Origin: Arthrobotrys musiformis
Lineage: Eukaryota; Ascomycota; Orbiliomycetes; Orbiliales; Orbiliaceae
NCBI GenBank assembly: GCA_036971715.1
Contig: JAVHJL010000002.1
Coordinates: forward strand, 2,698,501 to 2,762,500
Direction of reading: 5' to 3'
Length of the DNA: 64,000 bases
The stretch's first letter is position 1. Each line of letters opens with the position of its first letter. The translations under genes were made by a program, and so were the position numbers. The notes beneath the pieces were generated by a model that did not search any database, was not told the origin of the DNA, and was given only the letters and a program-made list of their open reading frames with translations. Positions 48,128 to 60,197 of this stretch are shown piece by piece.

Positions 48128-49783
48128 TTAGTTGCATGAGGCAGCAGCCGTTGGCTCTCGAAGCATGCTGGAGCTGGTCGCATTGAACGAATCGGTTTGC
48201 ATTGGCGTGTCTGAGCTATTACCAATCCGGTCCATGAGCTTTTCGACGGTCACGAAGTCGTTGGGTTCAGCTGTTGGATTTTGTTTGAGGAAGGTCATGA
48301 CCACCTCTAGCGCCCTGGTAGCTTCCTCCTGTGAAGGCACAGTTAGACTTCTGGATCGAGCTATCTGATACGCGGCGGCTGCCACATGGCCGGGGGGTGG
48401 GAGTGGGCCGCTGTGTTCGTGGAGAGCGTCCGCCGTTTCTTCTGGGATCGTTGTATTTGCAAGATTAGTGGGCATCATATGCATTGGGTGGTGCATTTGC
48501 TTTGGTGAGAGGGACTCCGAGGCTGACGGCGGCGGCGATATATACACATTCTCTAATACTCCGTTAGGTATTGTGTGAGATCGGGGTCGGCTTTGCTGTT
48601 GGATAGGCGGGAGCTGTCCGGATGCGAATAGCATTGGATCTGTCGGTGGAAAGAATGGTGAGATTGGTGTCGTTAGGCCAGGGGAAATTACAACAGGAGT
48701 GTCGAATCCAGAAGCCATACTCGCGTGTCTATACTCCCCCTCTCGGGCATGAGAGTCCTGGGAAGAGTTTAAGCTCCCCTCCCTCGAGAACGAACTATGT
48801 CTCGAGTGAAGCGGGGTAGTGAGCTGTGATCTGATCCTATCCATATCCTGAACAATATCACCGTCCGAGTAGGTGGTGAGGTCGTTCTTAATCTTGAACT
48901 TGTCCAAATTCAACTTGAACTGGCTGTCCGTGACGCCGCAGCTCTGAGCAAAGAAGTTGGCCTTTTCCCTGATCATTTCATCGGTCAGAATGCGGCCCTT
49001 CTTCTTCTCGTTTTTTGCCCAATTCGATAACGCTCTGTCGAAATCAGGGCACTTTCCCTTGGGTCTTTTGATCGCCTGCTTCGGCCCGTCATCGGGATAC
49101 AGATACTTTTCTCTTTGGCGTAAAACTTTTGAAACCGTACTAGATAGCTGCGTTTTAGTTCAAGCTCGTTTTTTTTTGTGCTTTTCCTTTCTGAAGCATT
49201 AATCAAGAAATCCTCACCTTCTTTCAACACCAAACATAGCTAAATGTTCAAGACCCACCCGTTAGCTTCCGTGATCAAAGGAAAAATGTATCCAACATAA
49301 GAAGAAAAAAAGGGAGAGAGAAATCGCTTGCTTACCTCCAATCTCGGTCTGCTTTACATGTGGATGCTGTTCATGATAAAGGCACATCCGTCTTCGGTCA
49401 GCATCTGTCAAAGTTCGTCGAGAGCTACCCGTCCCCGTCGACGAAGTTCTCCTATGTGGTATCGGCGCCGTCGATGTGGCAGAAGGAATTGTAACAGCAG
49501 GAATGGGCTCCATGGCCTGGGGCGCCGAAGCAGCTACAGGCCACTGCTGAAAAGAAGAGTAAAAGCTGTGAGAACCCGGGCCTCCCGCTGGAAGCCTGAA
49601 CGGCACCGGCTGCTCGTGAGGCATCTGCTGGCTGGGATCTACGAAGCCGTACATTCCAAATTCGTTTGCTGGAGCTGCGGTTTGACTGCAGTCAGCCTGC
49701 CCTAGTCCGACCCATTGCCCGCCCATAGCTGCTGTATATTCACCTTCACCGCCCTGTGTCTGTTGATCATTGCGCTCTTCCAT
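48128..49783 (-). CDS. CENP-B-type helix-turn-helix protein without transposase domain
   Basis: Probable DNA-binding regulator derived from a pogo/Tc5-type transposase. Three exons, 49783-49336, 49239-49218 and 49139-48128, give 493 residues. The Met at 49783 is the first in-frame ATG. The first HTH (about residues 125-175) reads LTDADRRRMCLYHEQHPHVK, then IGAMFGVERSTVSKVLRQRE, the second part rebuilt from a 22-nt exon. The CENP-B-type second HTH follows: CPDFDRALSNWAKNEKKKGR, ILTDEMIREKANFFAQ, and LDKFKIKND. After that there is a Ser/Pro-rich tail, with no DDE catalytic domain. An acidic or hydrophobic activation region is not obvious. Related short CENP-B-domain proteins occur in many filamentous fungi; the target is unknown. 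Confidence 0.88.
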
Positions 49784-50639
49784 AATGATATTCTGCTTCT
49801 TTTTTAAACTTTGCCTTGGCTCGTTCTTTGTTTCCTTTCTCCCCTGCGTATGTATTACTTCGTGCAAGTGGATAATGGGACTTTTTTAAATTTCAAGATG
49901 AAAAAATATAAATGATATGAACGACCGTTTTTAAAGAAGTAATTCCAAAGGATAGCTTAAACGTGATAATGCGTATGTAATGTAGCTGAACGCGTGGGTT
50001 TCAGACAAATCTTCTTGTTTTGCGAATGTCAGGTTGTCTTGCGGGAAGGTATAGTTTTAGTTGAAGGTGGTGGTGAGAAAGGGAGGGAAAAGTTGGGAGA
50101 GAACGAGAGTCTGGAATTTTTTCTCAAAGGAAAAAAAAAAAAAAAGTAAATGTTCAAGTAAAAGTAAAAATAAGAAGACAAGACGACGTTCAAAGGATGA
50201 AGGAACAACGGATAACAGGGAAGAAAATTGGACCAAAGAGATTTACAAGAAGAAGATCGGACCAAAGAAGTAAACGAATGCAAAGAAGTTGGGGGGGTCC
50301 TTTAGCTTGAAAGCCTCGCAACAAGGGAGCCATTCCCACCTTCATATTAGGCTTGGTCCAAAACCCAGAGCATATCAAAAAGGTCCAGAGCTTTACCAGC
50401 TTTTTCGTCTGGATGCTCGTTCTCACTTTAACGTGTTCGGTAACGGATAACTTGCAGGGATTTGGGGGGGTGAGGTGCGAGGGTATGGGTAATGGTGGAA
50501 AGGACCGTTCCCCTTTCCATACCGAACCATGTCATCCCTTTGGACGAAGTAGCCCGGAATACGTCTATCTCCCAAAGCTGTTATTTCTCAGCCGGATCGA
50601 TTGACTACTTCTTGTTCTTGGTAGCTACTCAATCACACT

Positions 50640-50835
50640 TGAGTGAAGTATGTGAGTATGTACGTTTTGTACGTACGTATGTATGTAAGTGTAGTTAGTA
50701 GCTACTTGAGTATGTCAATGCAAAGTATCGTACTCGAGTAAGTACTTGTCATGTATGTACTCCCGCACATAGCAGCGGTATCAGCTGCGGCATATGTACA
50801 TATGTATCTTTCCCCAAGTATGTATGAATGTATGG
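50640..50835. repeat. TATGTAC-rich simple-repeat array
   Basis: Includes GTACGTACGTATGTATG and CATATGTACATATGTA. It belongs to the same sequence class as 23238-23330. Confidence 0.75.
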
Positions 50836-51279
50836 ATGTATCTGTATACTACGACAGTACTATACGAATGTCCATTCGGTTTTCAGCAAATGCAAATTAA
50901 TGCGCAGCGACCCGGGAACTTCGATTCCATCTGTGCAACCGCGAGATCGCGTCGAACCGAGGCCAGAGGCGAGGTGCCTTTTCTCGCAGGCTAAAACAGC
51001 TCTCTGGGACCATCTCGACCGACTCACCGGCGGCGGCGGGCGCGCGGTGCTGAAACTTTTTTCTTTTCCCTATCTGAATCATCAATTTCATTTTCCTCTC
51101 ATTCTCTCGTCTCTTTTTCCTGTGCAAAAGCAAAAGTTCAATAGGCACAGGCACTCACAGCCTTGGGAGTGTTGGGTAACCCAACTAAGGACCGTGGCCA
51201 TACCGTCTGAACCACCCCAGTTCGGTGAGGAACAGGGATGCAGTTCCGCGTCCCAATTTTGACCAGCTCCCCTGGCGAA

Positions 51280-51313
51280 TTTTTTTTTTTTTTTTTTTTT
51301 TTTGGGGGGGGGG
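51280..51313. repeat. T24-G10 homopolymer junction
   Basis: Twenty-four T followed directly by ten G on +. The exact lengths are unreliable in any assembly. Confidence 0.85.
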
Positions 51314-51361
51314 AAACAGTTGGCTATTCATACCCCCAAGAACGTACTATCGTATCCCGTT

Positions 51362-51540
51362 GATGCGCTGGTACATGTAATGTATCTGTGGTAGCTTGCA
51401 CGTATCGTCGTTACGTCCAGGTTCCTTCCTTCCTTCCTTTTTTCTTGTCCGTTATGTATGTATGTATGAATATGTAGTATACTGTGTATGGATCTGGACT
51501 TATGTATGTACTGTATCTATGTCAGTACATATGTAGGTCC
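51362..51540. repeat. TATG/GTACAT-rich stretch
   Basis: Repeated TATGTATG runs (51453-51470, 51501-51508) and GTACATATGTA (51525-51535), interspersed with (TTCC)n at 51421-51440. Confidence 0.65.
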
Positions 51541-54486
51541 TGTGCCGCGATCGAAATCGATCAAAGGACGGAAACCTCCAACCGTCGTCACATTTTCTTT
51601 CCCTTCTTTTTCTTTTCTTTTCTTTCCTTTTTTATTTTTCCCTTTCCTGATTTATTTTTATTTTTTTTGATACGACTACGGCAGAAAACCAAACGCTTCC
51701 GTTATGAATGCCATTGTCGTCGGCGGCTTGCCCTCACACACACACAAACACGCCCTCAGACACAAGACACACACACAAATGATAGTGGGGTTCGCCCTTC
51801 AGCTTGGGTCCCCATAATCCATAATCCATAACCCATAACCATCTAATTTTCAAGAAAAGGTTGAAGGGAGTGGTTGTTGTATCACCCTTCCACCACCCCA
51901 AATTTCTGGATACCGGCTGCCTTCCCGATACCCTGACGGTGGTGCCCTTTAAGATTACTCGGAGATCAGACCCAAATTTCCTTTCTACTGGGTTTTTGTC
52001 TCTATCAATTGGGGCGCAAGCAAACAGGTTTCTCCACTGGGGAAGGGTTTGAACGAGGGGTAAAATGTCAAGGCATTCTTTCTTCTTCTTTTGTTTTTTT
52101 CCCTTTCTTTGTTGATTATAACCATCATGATGATGTTATCATGGATAGGATGGCCGAGATGTGCACAGAGTTATTGGTGCGTCCACGAAAATAAGACCTC
52201 GCCAGATCATTGCCCGTTTAGATCGCGGTTCGAGGAAAATAGAAGGAAACAAAAAAAAAGAAGAAAATGATTCTGATCGCGATATGCAACCGGGGAACGG
52301 GTTAGTTCCCTTCCATGCAGTCAAAAGCGTCCAAATCGGCTGGCCCTGCTGGCATGCTGTTCTCCGCTTGGTGGTAGCGAGGGGGACAGTGCAGCCAGTT
52401 TAGCATCCAAGCATCCATCCATAATTCCATATAAAAAAAGAAACAAAGATCTCAAGAAACAATAAGAAGATCAAAGTCAAAAGCGAGAATAGTAGTAGAA
52501 CCCCAGACAGAAAAAGGAAGTTGGTGTAGCAAAGAAAAACCCCACCGGCAGCTAAATTAGCACGAGGACCTTCTTCGTAGTCGCAGTTAAAGACCATAAC
52601 GTACTATAGTAATATGCCATGGCCACCACGCTGAAGGGAAGGGCTAACTAGGTTTCGTCGTCGGAAATTTGATAATCCAATGAGAACCGATCGATTGGGT
52701 GAGCCCAGTCCTTCATGCGAAGTCCCTATCGGCAATCTAGCGTTCGCGAACCTTGCACCAGACTCCGAACCTTGGAATCTCTCTCCCTCTCTTTTTTTTT
52801 CCCGGTATCCCTTTCGGGCAAGTTTTCTGGGATGCGAGATGCTGAACAATGCATGGAGAAGGGCAGGATTATGGGTGTGGAACAAGCCATCTGCCGTCTT
52901 TCTGGGTTCGAACCAACGACATGTGGAAACATGCAAACCGAAAGTGACAAAGTAGAGAGAAATGGATCGATACTTGGTAAAAAGAGGTGTCATTGCCACC
53001 ACTCTTTTTTTTGCCCGCGGGTCGGGAAAAAAACAGTTGGGTCCCGTATTTCTGCATCTTTGGGGCAGGATATAGAATCCCGGCTGTGTGGGAAAGATAA
53101 TATAAAACTTTTTCGAGATCCCGTAGCAATGGTATCGGTTTTTTCTCTGGCCCCCTTCTCTCATCTCAAACCATCCCGCCGCCGCGAAAAAAAGAACGAT
53201 ACGTAGTTGAGAGGGGGCCAAAGAACCGAACCAGTTGGCTGGCGTTCCACAGCGTCATCGTAATAATTATTATTATAATTAATACTTTTCATCAAGAAGC
53301 TTTTTTTTTTCTCTCCTGGAAGGAGAAACTTGGTCCCTGCTCAACCTGCCTCCTCAATTTCATTCGACGAGGGCCACTATTTTTAGTCCAATCAAGTTGA
53401 TGTAATCATCTTACTACGTATAGGGACCCCTCAACTTCATCTCGGATTTGCCCTTCCCCCATCGTCGTCCCCTCGTCTCCTGCTCACCTGACTCGTGAGA
53501 GGACGCGAGAAGGTGGGATGAAAGCGAAACAGCCCGCCGAAACCTCAATTTCTCTGATACCCAGAGCTCGTCTGGGCGGAAGTCAAATTTAACACACAAA
53601 CCACACACGAACCGACCACACATTCTACAAACCAAAAAAAAAAATTAAAAACCTCCACCCCAAAAATTCTAAATTCTGGTTGATAATTCCAATTGCCTTT
53701 TTGGTCTTTTTCTGATCCAAACTATAGCTAAGTCAAAGTCACTTGGGGGCGACCCTTTTGGGGGGAGTTCACTTGAAGTAGGAAAAAGACTGACACAGGA
53801 AAATCCGAAATCTGTTCGTCGGCAACATCTCGTAGCAAGAAGGTCCCGATAATGACCCGACCAGGCCCTCTCCCGACCCTCAACAGCCTCAAAGGGTCCT
53901 TCTCTAGCAAACTCACAACGGAGGACAACCTCCTGTGACGAATAACGCTCCGAGTAAGCTCCTTTAAGCAGCAACTCCAATGCAACATGCGTCACTTGAC
54001 ATCAACAATCGTAAGAAAAAGGCCATCCGTCGCGGTCGTATTCTACAAAACCTATTGAAAAAAGTGATCGCGGAGTCTTCGGGTCCTTTTCGCGAATTCA
54101 TACTCTGAAACCCTTTTTCGTCTTGTGGGGGAGGAATATTATGTGTCCGACGATGATAGATAATGGAAGGAGCAGAACCCTTTTTTTTGGAATTAGAGAT
54201 TTTCCATCTTGTATCTTCTACTTTACTTCTCGAATAACTAATTGACTACCTATCTACCGGAATATACCCTTCTTGTTCCCCCCGCCTTTTACCATTCGAT
54301 TGGATCGAACTGAGAAGATTCCGTGTGAATATCCAATTACGTATATCATCGCGATCACGCAATACCTGTCAAAGTACCAAATCCAAAAAAAGAAAAGAAA
54401 AAAAACCACATCCCCAAAAAGAATAACTTCAAAAGAATCTATCAAAAAAAAAGTGATCAAAAATAAAATAAAATAAATAAATAAAA

Positions 54487-55893
54487 ATGTCCCCAATCGT
54501 CGTCCAATCCCCCCCGGTAGTCACAGACTTCCACCCCTCAAAGCACCAAGACCTCCCCCTCATCCAGCGTTGCCCCCCGCGCTCCAACTTCGACATCCTG
54601 ATCTCCTCCATCCGCGACACCATCGGCGCAAACCCGGAGCTCAAATTCGAAGACGTCGACGTCGATAAACTACAATCCCTCTTACGGGCCTACCAATCCT
54701 CCAGAACGGAATGGGAACGCTTCTCGTTTATCGATTTCAGCAGGAACTACACCCGTAATCTCGTGGATAACCTGCACGGAAACGCCAATTTGGTATGTTA
54801 TAAATCCTTCCTTCCAATCCACAAGAGGCCCTTGCAAACCCGATTTCGCCAATCGAATGGATACCGGACGGAAATGTGTTGCGGATGAGGTTGAAAAAGG
54901 TCGTTCCAGACCCTCCGCTCTGCAACACAATTTCGACCACACAACTCCCCTTCCACCTCGAAAAAGGGCTGCATGCCCAGCCGCATTCCATTCATCCACC
55001 TGCATATAAAAATAAATATTATACCCGAAAGGAAAAAAAAAGAGAACTACACCCGTTAGCCTTAATACCCCAGTCCGTACACGGAAAAACAATCCACAAA
55101 GAGAGAGAGGGAATATCACAAAAAAAGAAGTGAAAATGGACTTTACAAAAAAAGAGAGAGACTAACGTGATATAAAAATACCAAATAGATTCTGATGACA
55201 TGGACACCAAACAAGGCCTCCTTGATCCACGACCATACCAGCGCCCACTGTGTCATGAGAATCCTACAAGGCCATATCATAGAAACCCGCTACGAGTGGC
55301 CGACCCCTGGGGTCGAAGAACCACTAAAGGTTAAGCAAGTGAGGCATTACTACGCCGGCGATGTTGCCTACATGAGTGACGATGTAAGTACCCTTTACCC
55401 TTCAAACACGTAGAGACCCATTCCCCCCCCCTTTCACTCTTCGCTTTCACCTTCTCTTCCTTCTTCCTCTTCCTTCTTTCTATAAAACAAGTTACATAAA
55501 TAATAAAAAAAAAAGAAAGAAAAGAAAGAGTAAGTAACTAATTACCTCAACCCTCACAGCTCGGAATCCACAAAGTCGAGAACGGCGACCCAGACTCCGT
55601 TGCCGTCAGCCTACATCTCTACACCCCTCCTTACATCGAGAAGAGTAAGTCCCCCCCTCCTCTCCAATCAACATACCTCCCCATCCCCGGGAAACCCCCC
55701 AAAAAAGTGCCTTGCATAAAAGATACTCTCCATCCCCGGGAAATCCGACCCCCTTGACGAATCAAAAAACTAACGAGTAAAACCAGAGGGCTGCAACACC
55801 TTCAATGCAAAAACCGGAAAATCCTGCCATATCAAACTATCAGAGTACTACAGCAGAGAAGGGGAAAGGATCTCCAAACCCTCCAGCCATTAG
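54487..55893 (+). CDS. CDO1: Cysteine dioxygenase
   Basis: Iron enzyme that oxidises L-cysteine to cysteine sulfinate, the first step of cysteine breakdown. Four exons: 54487-54792, 55189-55383, 55560-55644 and 55787-55893 (230 residues). All key residues are present. The iron ligands are His116 and His118 in LIHDHTSAHC and His171 in LGIHKVEN. Cys123 and Tyr188 form the expected cross-link pair, and the Ser-His-Tyr triad is in SLHLYTPP (184-188). The C-terminal part CNTFNAKTGKSCHIKLSEYY follows the mammalian pattern. The N-terminus is about 30 residues longer than in mammals. Intron 1 is 396 nt, much longer than others here. It is convergent with SEA4. Confidence 0.95.
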
Positions 55894-56358
55894 TATTCAC
55901 AAACCATGGTATAAATAACGATATATAGGCGGTTACCAGTTTTTTGCAGTTTATTGGATTTTGTCGATTTGGTTGGCTGGTTATACCCCCCTCCTTCTTT
56001 CCCAGTATTTTTAGCGTTAGAGATAAATTTGCCGCTTTGCATTACCATCAGTTTTATTCCTGCTTTGTTTTTATCTATTTTTCACGACGTTTACGAACTA
56101 AATTGAACAATTTCCCACGAGTCTACGAATCGAAATCGAGATCCATAGTTTCATTCCCCCTTCCCGCCTGTATCTTATCTACCGCCATAACCCAATAAAA
56201 ATCCTCCACATTTAAACCAATATAAACTACCAAAAAATTGAAACAAACCCCGCGCATATCTAACAAATAAATATAAACGCAAGGTTCCAAAAAAAAACTC
56301 CTGTGCATAAGAAGATCTTCAACGTAACGGGACCAATCGATTATTATAACCATGATAT
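55894..56358. other. Convergent 3' region CDO1/SEA4
   Basis: A 465-bp AT-rich gap between two stop codons. No coding frame or structured element stands out. Confidence 0.6.
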
Positions 56359-59300
56359 CTATTTACTTCGGAAAACTCCACAGAGACCTAATCCACACCA
56401 AAAAGAAATATATCAGCGGGACCGCTTTTCCGGGCATGCAAGAAAAAGTATACCCAAATACAGCAGAGATCGGAAATAGAGCGGTTGACGGAACAATACC
56501 CAGAATAACAAGAAATAACAAAATAAAAAGGGACTTAAGGAAAAACGGAGGCAAAAAAGAAAGAGAAAGAAGTAACTCACATTCACATTCCGGCACCGGA
56601 CAAAGCGTATGCTTCGAAAACCATTCCTTCGCATGCCCAGCATGACTCCCATGATTGCAGATCAAGCAAAAATTAAACCACTTGTCGTACATATCACCCA
56701 CCCCCCCTCCTCCAACGCCATCCTTCCCCGCCCCGCGGATCACCCGCGTATTCGGCGTCCCCAGGTAGAGCAGACAGATCGCACACCGGGGCAGCGGTTT
56801 CCTGCAATTCGGACACGCGATCGCTTTCTGCGGGAAATTCGCCTGCGTGGACTGACTCACCGGTATCGTAACCTGTTGGCCGTCCTTGAAGCGTGTAGTT
56901 GGGATTTCGGATCGATGTGCCACTTTCTGTAGTTTCAAAGTATGTTAGTTATTTCTTCTCTCACATTTGGGGTTTCAGAGGTGGTAGCCTCGGATCCAGG
57001 CGCTCGGCGGAGAGGTGGTAGTATCATACTCTATCGCAAAAGTTGCATCTCACGTAGATTTGCCGCGGCAGTGATTCGATCAGAGACGACCCCTTCTTGC
57101 TAGTCGATATATCCCGCCGTTTGATATCAAAGTTGGCTCTTATCTGCCAGAACTTCCACCGATCCAACAGCTCACGATAACTGTTTCAAAAAAAAAAAAT
57201 GTTAGAAGGGGGGTAAGCAAAACCCAAGGAGATCCTCGGGGATAAAAAAAATCCAAAACCCCAACATACCTATCAACCCACAAATCAACCCTGTGATCTG
57301 TAAAATACTTCGGCACAGCAAACGATGCCACCAATGCTGCGGTCTGCACATCGCCCGTTTTGTTCACATAAACCTGCAGCAAATCTATGGCTTTCTCCGT
57401 AACTCCTGTGAGCAGGATTCCCTCGGGTTCTCCATCCCGTATCACCATCGCCGTAAAATCGTCAATGTACGTGCTTAGCTATCCCCACACGCAGTTATCC
57501 GTTAGCCGCCAAACCCCCCTTCAAAGCTACCGCCTATCATCTCCTACGCCTAACCCGCCAACAAAGGTAAGGTTGAAAAATTAACATACCTCATCATCCT
57601 CCAAAAACCGCAGCGCAATCCCCAACCGTTCCCGAATCGGCAACCCCGTCGACCCATCCAAAACATCCTGCCAATCACCATTACTCACATACGCAAAAAT
57701 CGCCCGACTGTACGGATCATCCATATGCGTCGCCATATCCCTACACAGATCCTTCCAAATATTATTCTCCGCTACCCCTCCCTTTTCCCCGGATATTCGA
57801 TGCGAATTATACCCCGCCACCGCCGTGGACATGAGCTTCATCTCCGTCTTCCCCATCGATAACGCCTTTATGCATCTTTCGATATTGCCGTGGAATAAAG
57901 CCCACCCGGCGGCCTTCTCGAATTGCTGCTTCCTCTCGAATTTCTCAAGCGCGTCTTCGAGGTCTTTATCGCTGTTGAAATCCCAGCCGCACATCGCCAG
58001 TCCCAGGATTCTTTGCTCGGGGTATTTCGTTTCTCCAGCGAATTTAAACCGTCCTTTGCGGCCGTTGTTGTCGTTTATCTTTTTCAGCGCGGCGGAGAAG
58101 GATTTTTCGTCTAGTTTTGCTCCTGGGTCCAGTCGTGATGATGGGAGGGTCGGACGCCAGATGCCCAAGACGCCGAGGTAGGATAGGTCCAGGCCGGAGG
58201 AGTACATCCCGTCCCCCTCCGTGCACTCCACCGCGCCGTCTAGCCATCTCCACATCTCCGCTAGCTCGTTTTCTTTCTTTGCTTTGGTGACTAGCTTTTC
58301 GTTCTGGGCGCACTGTTTTTGATATAAATATCAGCCACTTCGTAAATGTCGTAGAATATCTTTAAAAGAGGAGAAAAAACTCACATCAAACTGATACCCC
58401 ATCTCCGCCCTCCTCCTCATCGTAACCGAAATATCAATCCTAAGCGTATCCCTCGGATCGAACATATAATCCTCAGGATTAACCACACTCTCCCTCCTCC
58501 CCTTCCCCCTAATAACCGGATGTTCGAGCGTACTGCTGGAATTCGATCTACCGTCATCATCATCGTCGTCGTTGTAGCCCGCGTGGTCATCACCAAGGTT
58601 TAACGTATGGTTCGGTTCGGCGACGTGGATTAGTTTTGTGGAGGGGGCGTTGAGGACCGTGGCGGTGTTATTTTCCGTATCGGTCATGACGAAGTTATTC
58701 CGTGCGCCGAAGGCGGTGGAGATCGGGTGGGGCGGGACGGTGAAGGCTGTTATGTTGCCGTTGCGGGAGAGGGAGATGACGCGGAGGGCTGGGTCCGGGG
58801 TGCCGTCGGAGATCCAGTCGAAGGAGGTCATGGTGTTTTCGTACCTCAGCGGGCGTTTGAAGGGTGCTGTTTTTCCATAATATAGACCCGTCAGTGATCT
58901 TGATTTCACAATCCTTTGAAGCTGTAGAAGGAGGAATGGGTACATACTCTCCGAAACCTTCGTCACGAACAAACTCTCCCGGTTCAACCTATCCCCCTCC
59001 AACTTGGTCGGATCCCTAAACCTCGCCACCGCAGCCACCCCTCCGATCCCCTCCGTAGAAACAGGCGTAGCAACCTGCAACCCCATCTGATACAAATTCA
59101 ACACCCCATTGGTCCCCAACACCCCAAACGTCGCCGCATTCTCCCTCGAATACCTCAAACTATGTATCGTAAGCACCGAATGCGCCCTCCCGCCCCCTCC
59201 CCCACCGCCACCGTAATGGTGATCATCCGAGATCTTTGGAAAACTCAGCGCGGGGTCGGATATCCCCCTCCCCGCGAACCGTCGGTCCCAGATAGCCATA

Positions 59301-60197
59301 TACCCATCCTCGGAACACGACGAGAAGTAATTCTGATGCCTATCGATCGTGATGCCGTGTATCAACCTCGTCGGGAAGTTTAACGCCGGAGAACCAGAGT
59401 TATCCCTTAAATCGAACGCTCTTAGGAACCGCTGCCCCACGCCGGCGACCAGAACGTGCGGTTGGTCCGTGAAAAACTGAATAGCTGAGATCATCTCACT
59501 CGGCGCCAGCTGCTTCTGCGGCTGTCTCGTCGTCCCGGTGGAGACACCGCGTAGCCCGCCTTCGGGGACCGGGGTGGTACCGGAAACCCCCCATTGGGAA
59601 TTCACATCCCAGATGTTCAAACAAAAGTCGTTACGGACTTTATCCAATCCTATCGCCAGGAAGCCGGCCTTCGAGAAAGCGACCGAGTTGCAGCCGCGCT
59701 GGTGTTTGACGGGGAGGGAGATGGAGTTCTCGGCGTTGGTGGTGTTTGCATCCGTGTTTTTCATGCGGAGGATCAATGCTTCTCCGCCAGATTTGCCGAC
59801 GGCTACGAGGTCTTTACATCTGTTAGCTGTGTATATAATATAATTTATAATATATAAAGAACATACCCGGCGCCAGGGGCGACCAATCGAAGCACTACCA
59901 AATCAGCACCCAACCGTAATAAGAGTAAGAAGTACGGAAAGAAAATACCTTAATATGCGGGATCTTCTCCTTCTTGAACACCAGCTCACTGGTAATCGAC
60001 TCCGGCTTCTTATTCTAACCCCCAAATCCAACATCAACCACCTTCCTGAGTATAAGAAAAGAAAGAGAGGAGCGTACGTTGAAGTCTTTGACATTATACA
60101 AACTAACATGCGTCTCCTTCGCGCTGATGGTCATAAACTGCTGCGCACCGGTATCCGAGTGCGGCGACCAGCGTATGAAGTCCGAGACGGTATTCAT
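56359..60197 (-). CDS. SEA4: SEA/GATOR2 complex subunit Sea4 (Mios homologue)
   Basis: Subunit of the SEACAT/GATOR2 complex at the vacuole, an upstream regulator of TORC1. Ten exons: 60197-60078, 60014-59949, 59894-59867, 59811-58948, 58866-58385, 58312-57590, 57478-57270, 57180-57030, 56926-56581 and 56387-56359 (1005 residues; yeast Sea4 is 1038). The N-terminus MNTVSDFIRWSPHSD leads into a WD40 propeller (CFDWSPLAPGDLVAVGKSGG, GCNSVAFSKAGFLAIGLDKV). A helical middle follows. The C-terminal zinc module has CNFC, CPNCRKPLPRCAIC, CLICNHGSHAGHAKEWF, HTLCPVPECEC. The last 29-nt exon adds LCGVFRSK and is the weakest junction. An Asn/Asp-rich insert (DDDDDDGRSNSSS) lies after the propeller. Intron 4 is 81 nt and stop-free. 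Confidence 0.9.

Larger units (their letters stand above)
49784..54486. promoter_or_regulatory. 4.7-kb divergent intergenic field, CENP-B-like gene and cysteine dioxygenase gene
   Basis: The longest empty stretch. The CENP-B-like side has an A/G-rich leader. At 50640-50835 and 51362-51540 lie TATG/GTAC-rich arrays, and at 51280-51313 a T24-G10 tract. The 51590-51680 part is pyrimidine-rich and 51730-51780 is (AC)n. A 205-codon minus frame (52604-53221) starts with TTG and looks accidental. CDO1-proximal sequence is A-rich (AAATAAATAAATAAAA just before the ATG). No gene is supported. Confidence 0.5.

Noticed and set aside
52905..52935. GGTTCGAACC box-B-like palindrome with an adjacent CATGT-GGAA-ACATG hairpin
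   Set aside because: No box A at a suitable distance on either strand. The palindrome alone is not evidence of a tRNA.
52604..53221. 205-codon minus-strand open frame
   Set aside because: It begins with TTG, the composition follows the underlying purine-rich DNA, and no domain or splice pattern is recognisable.
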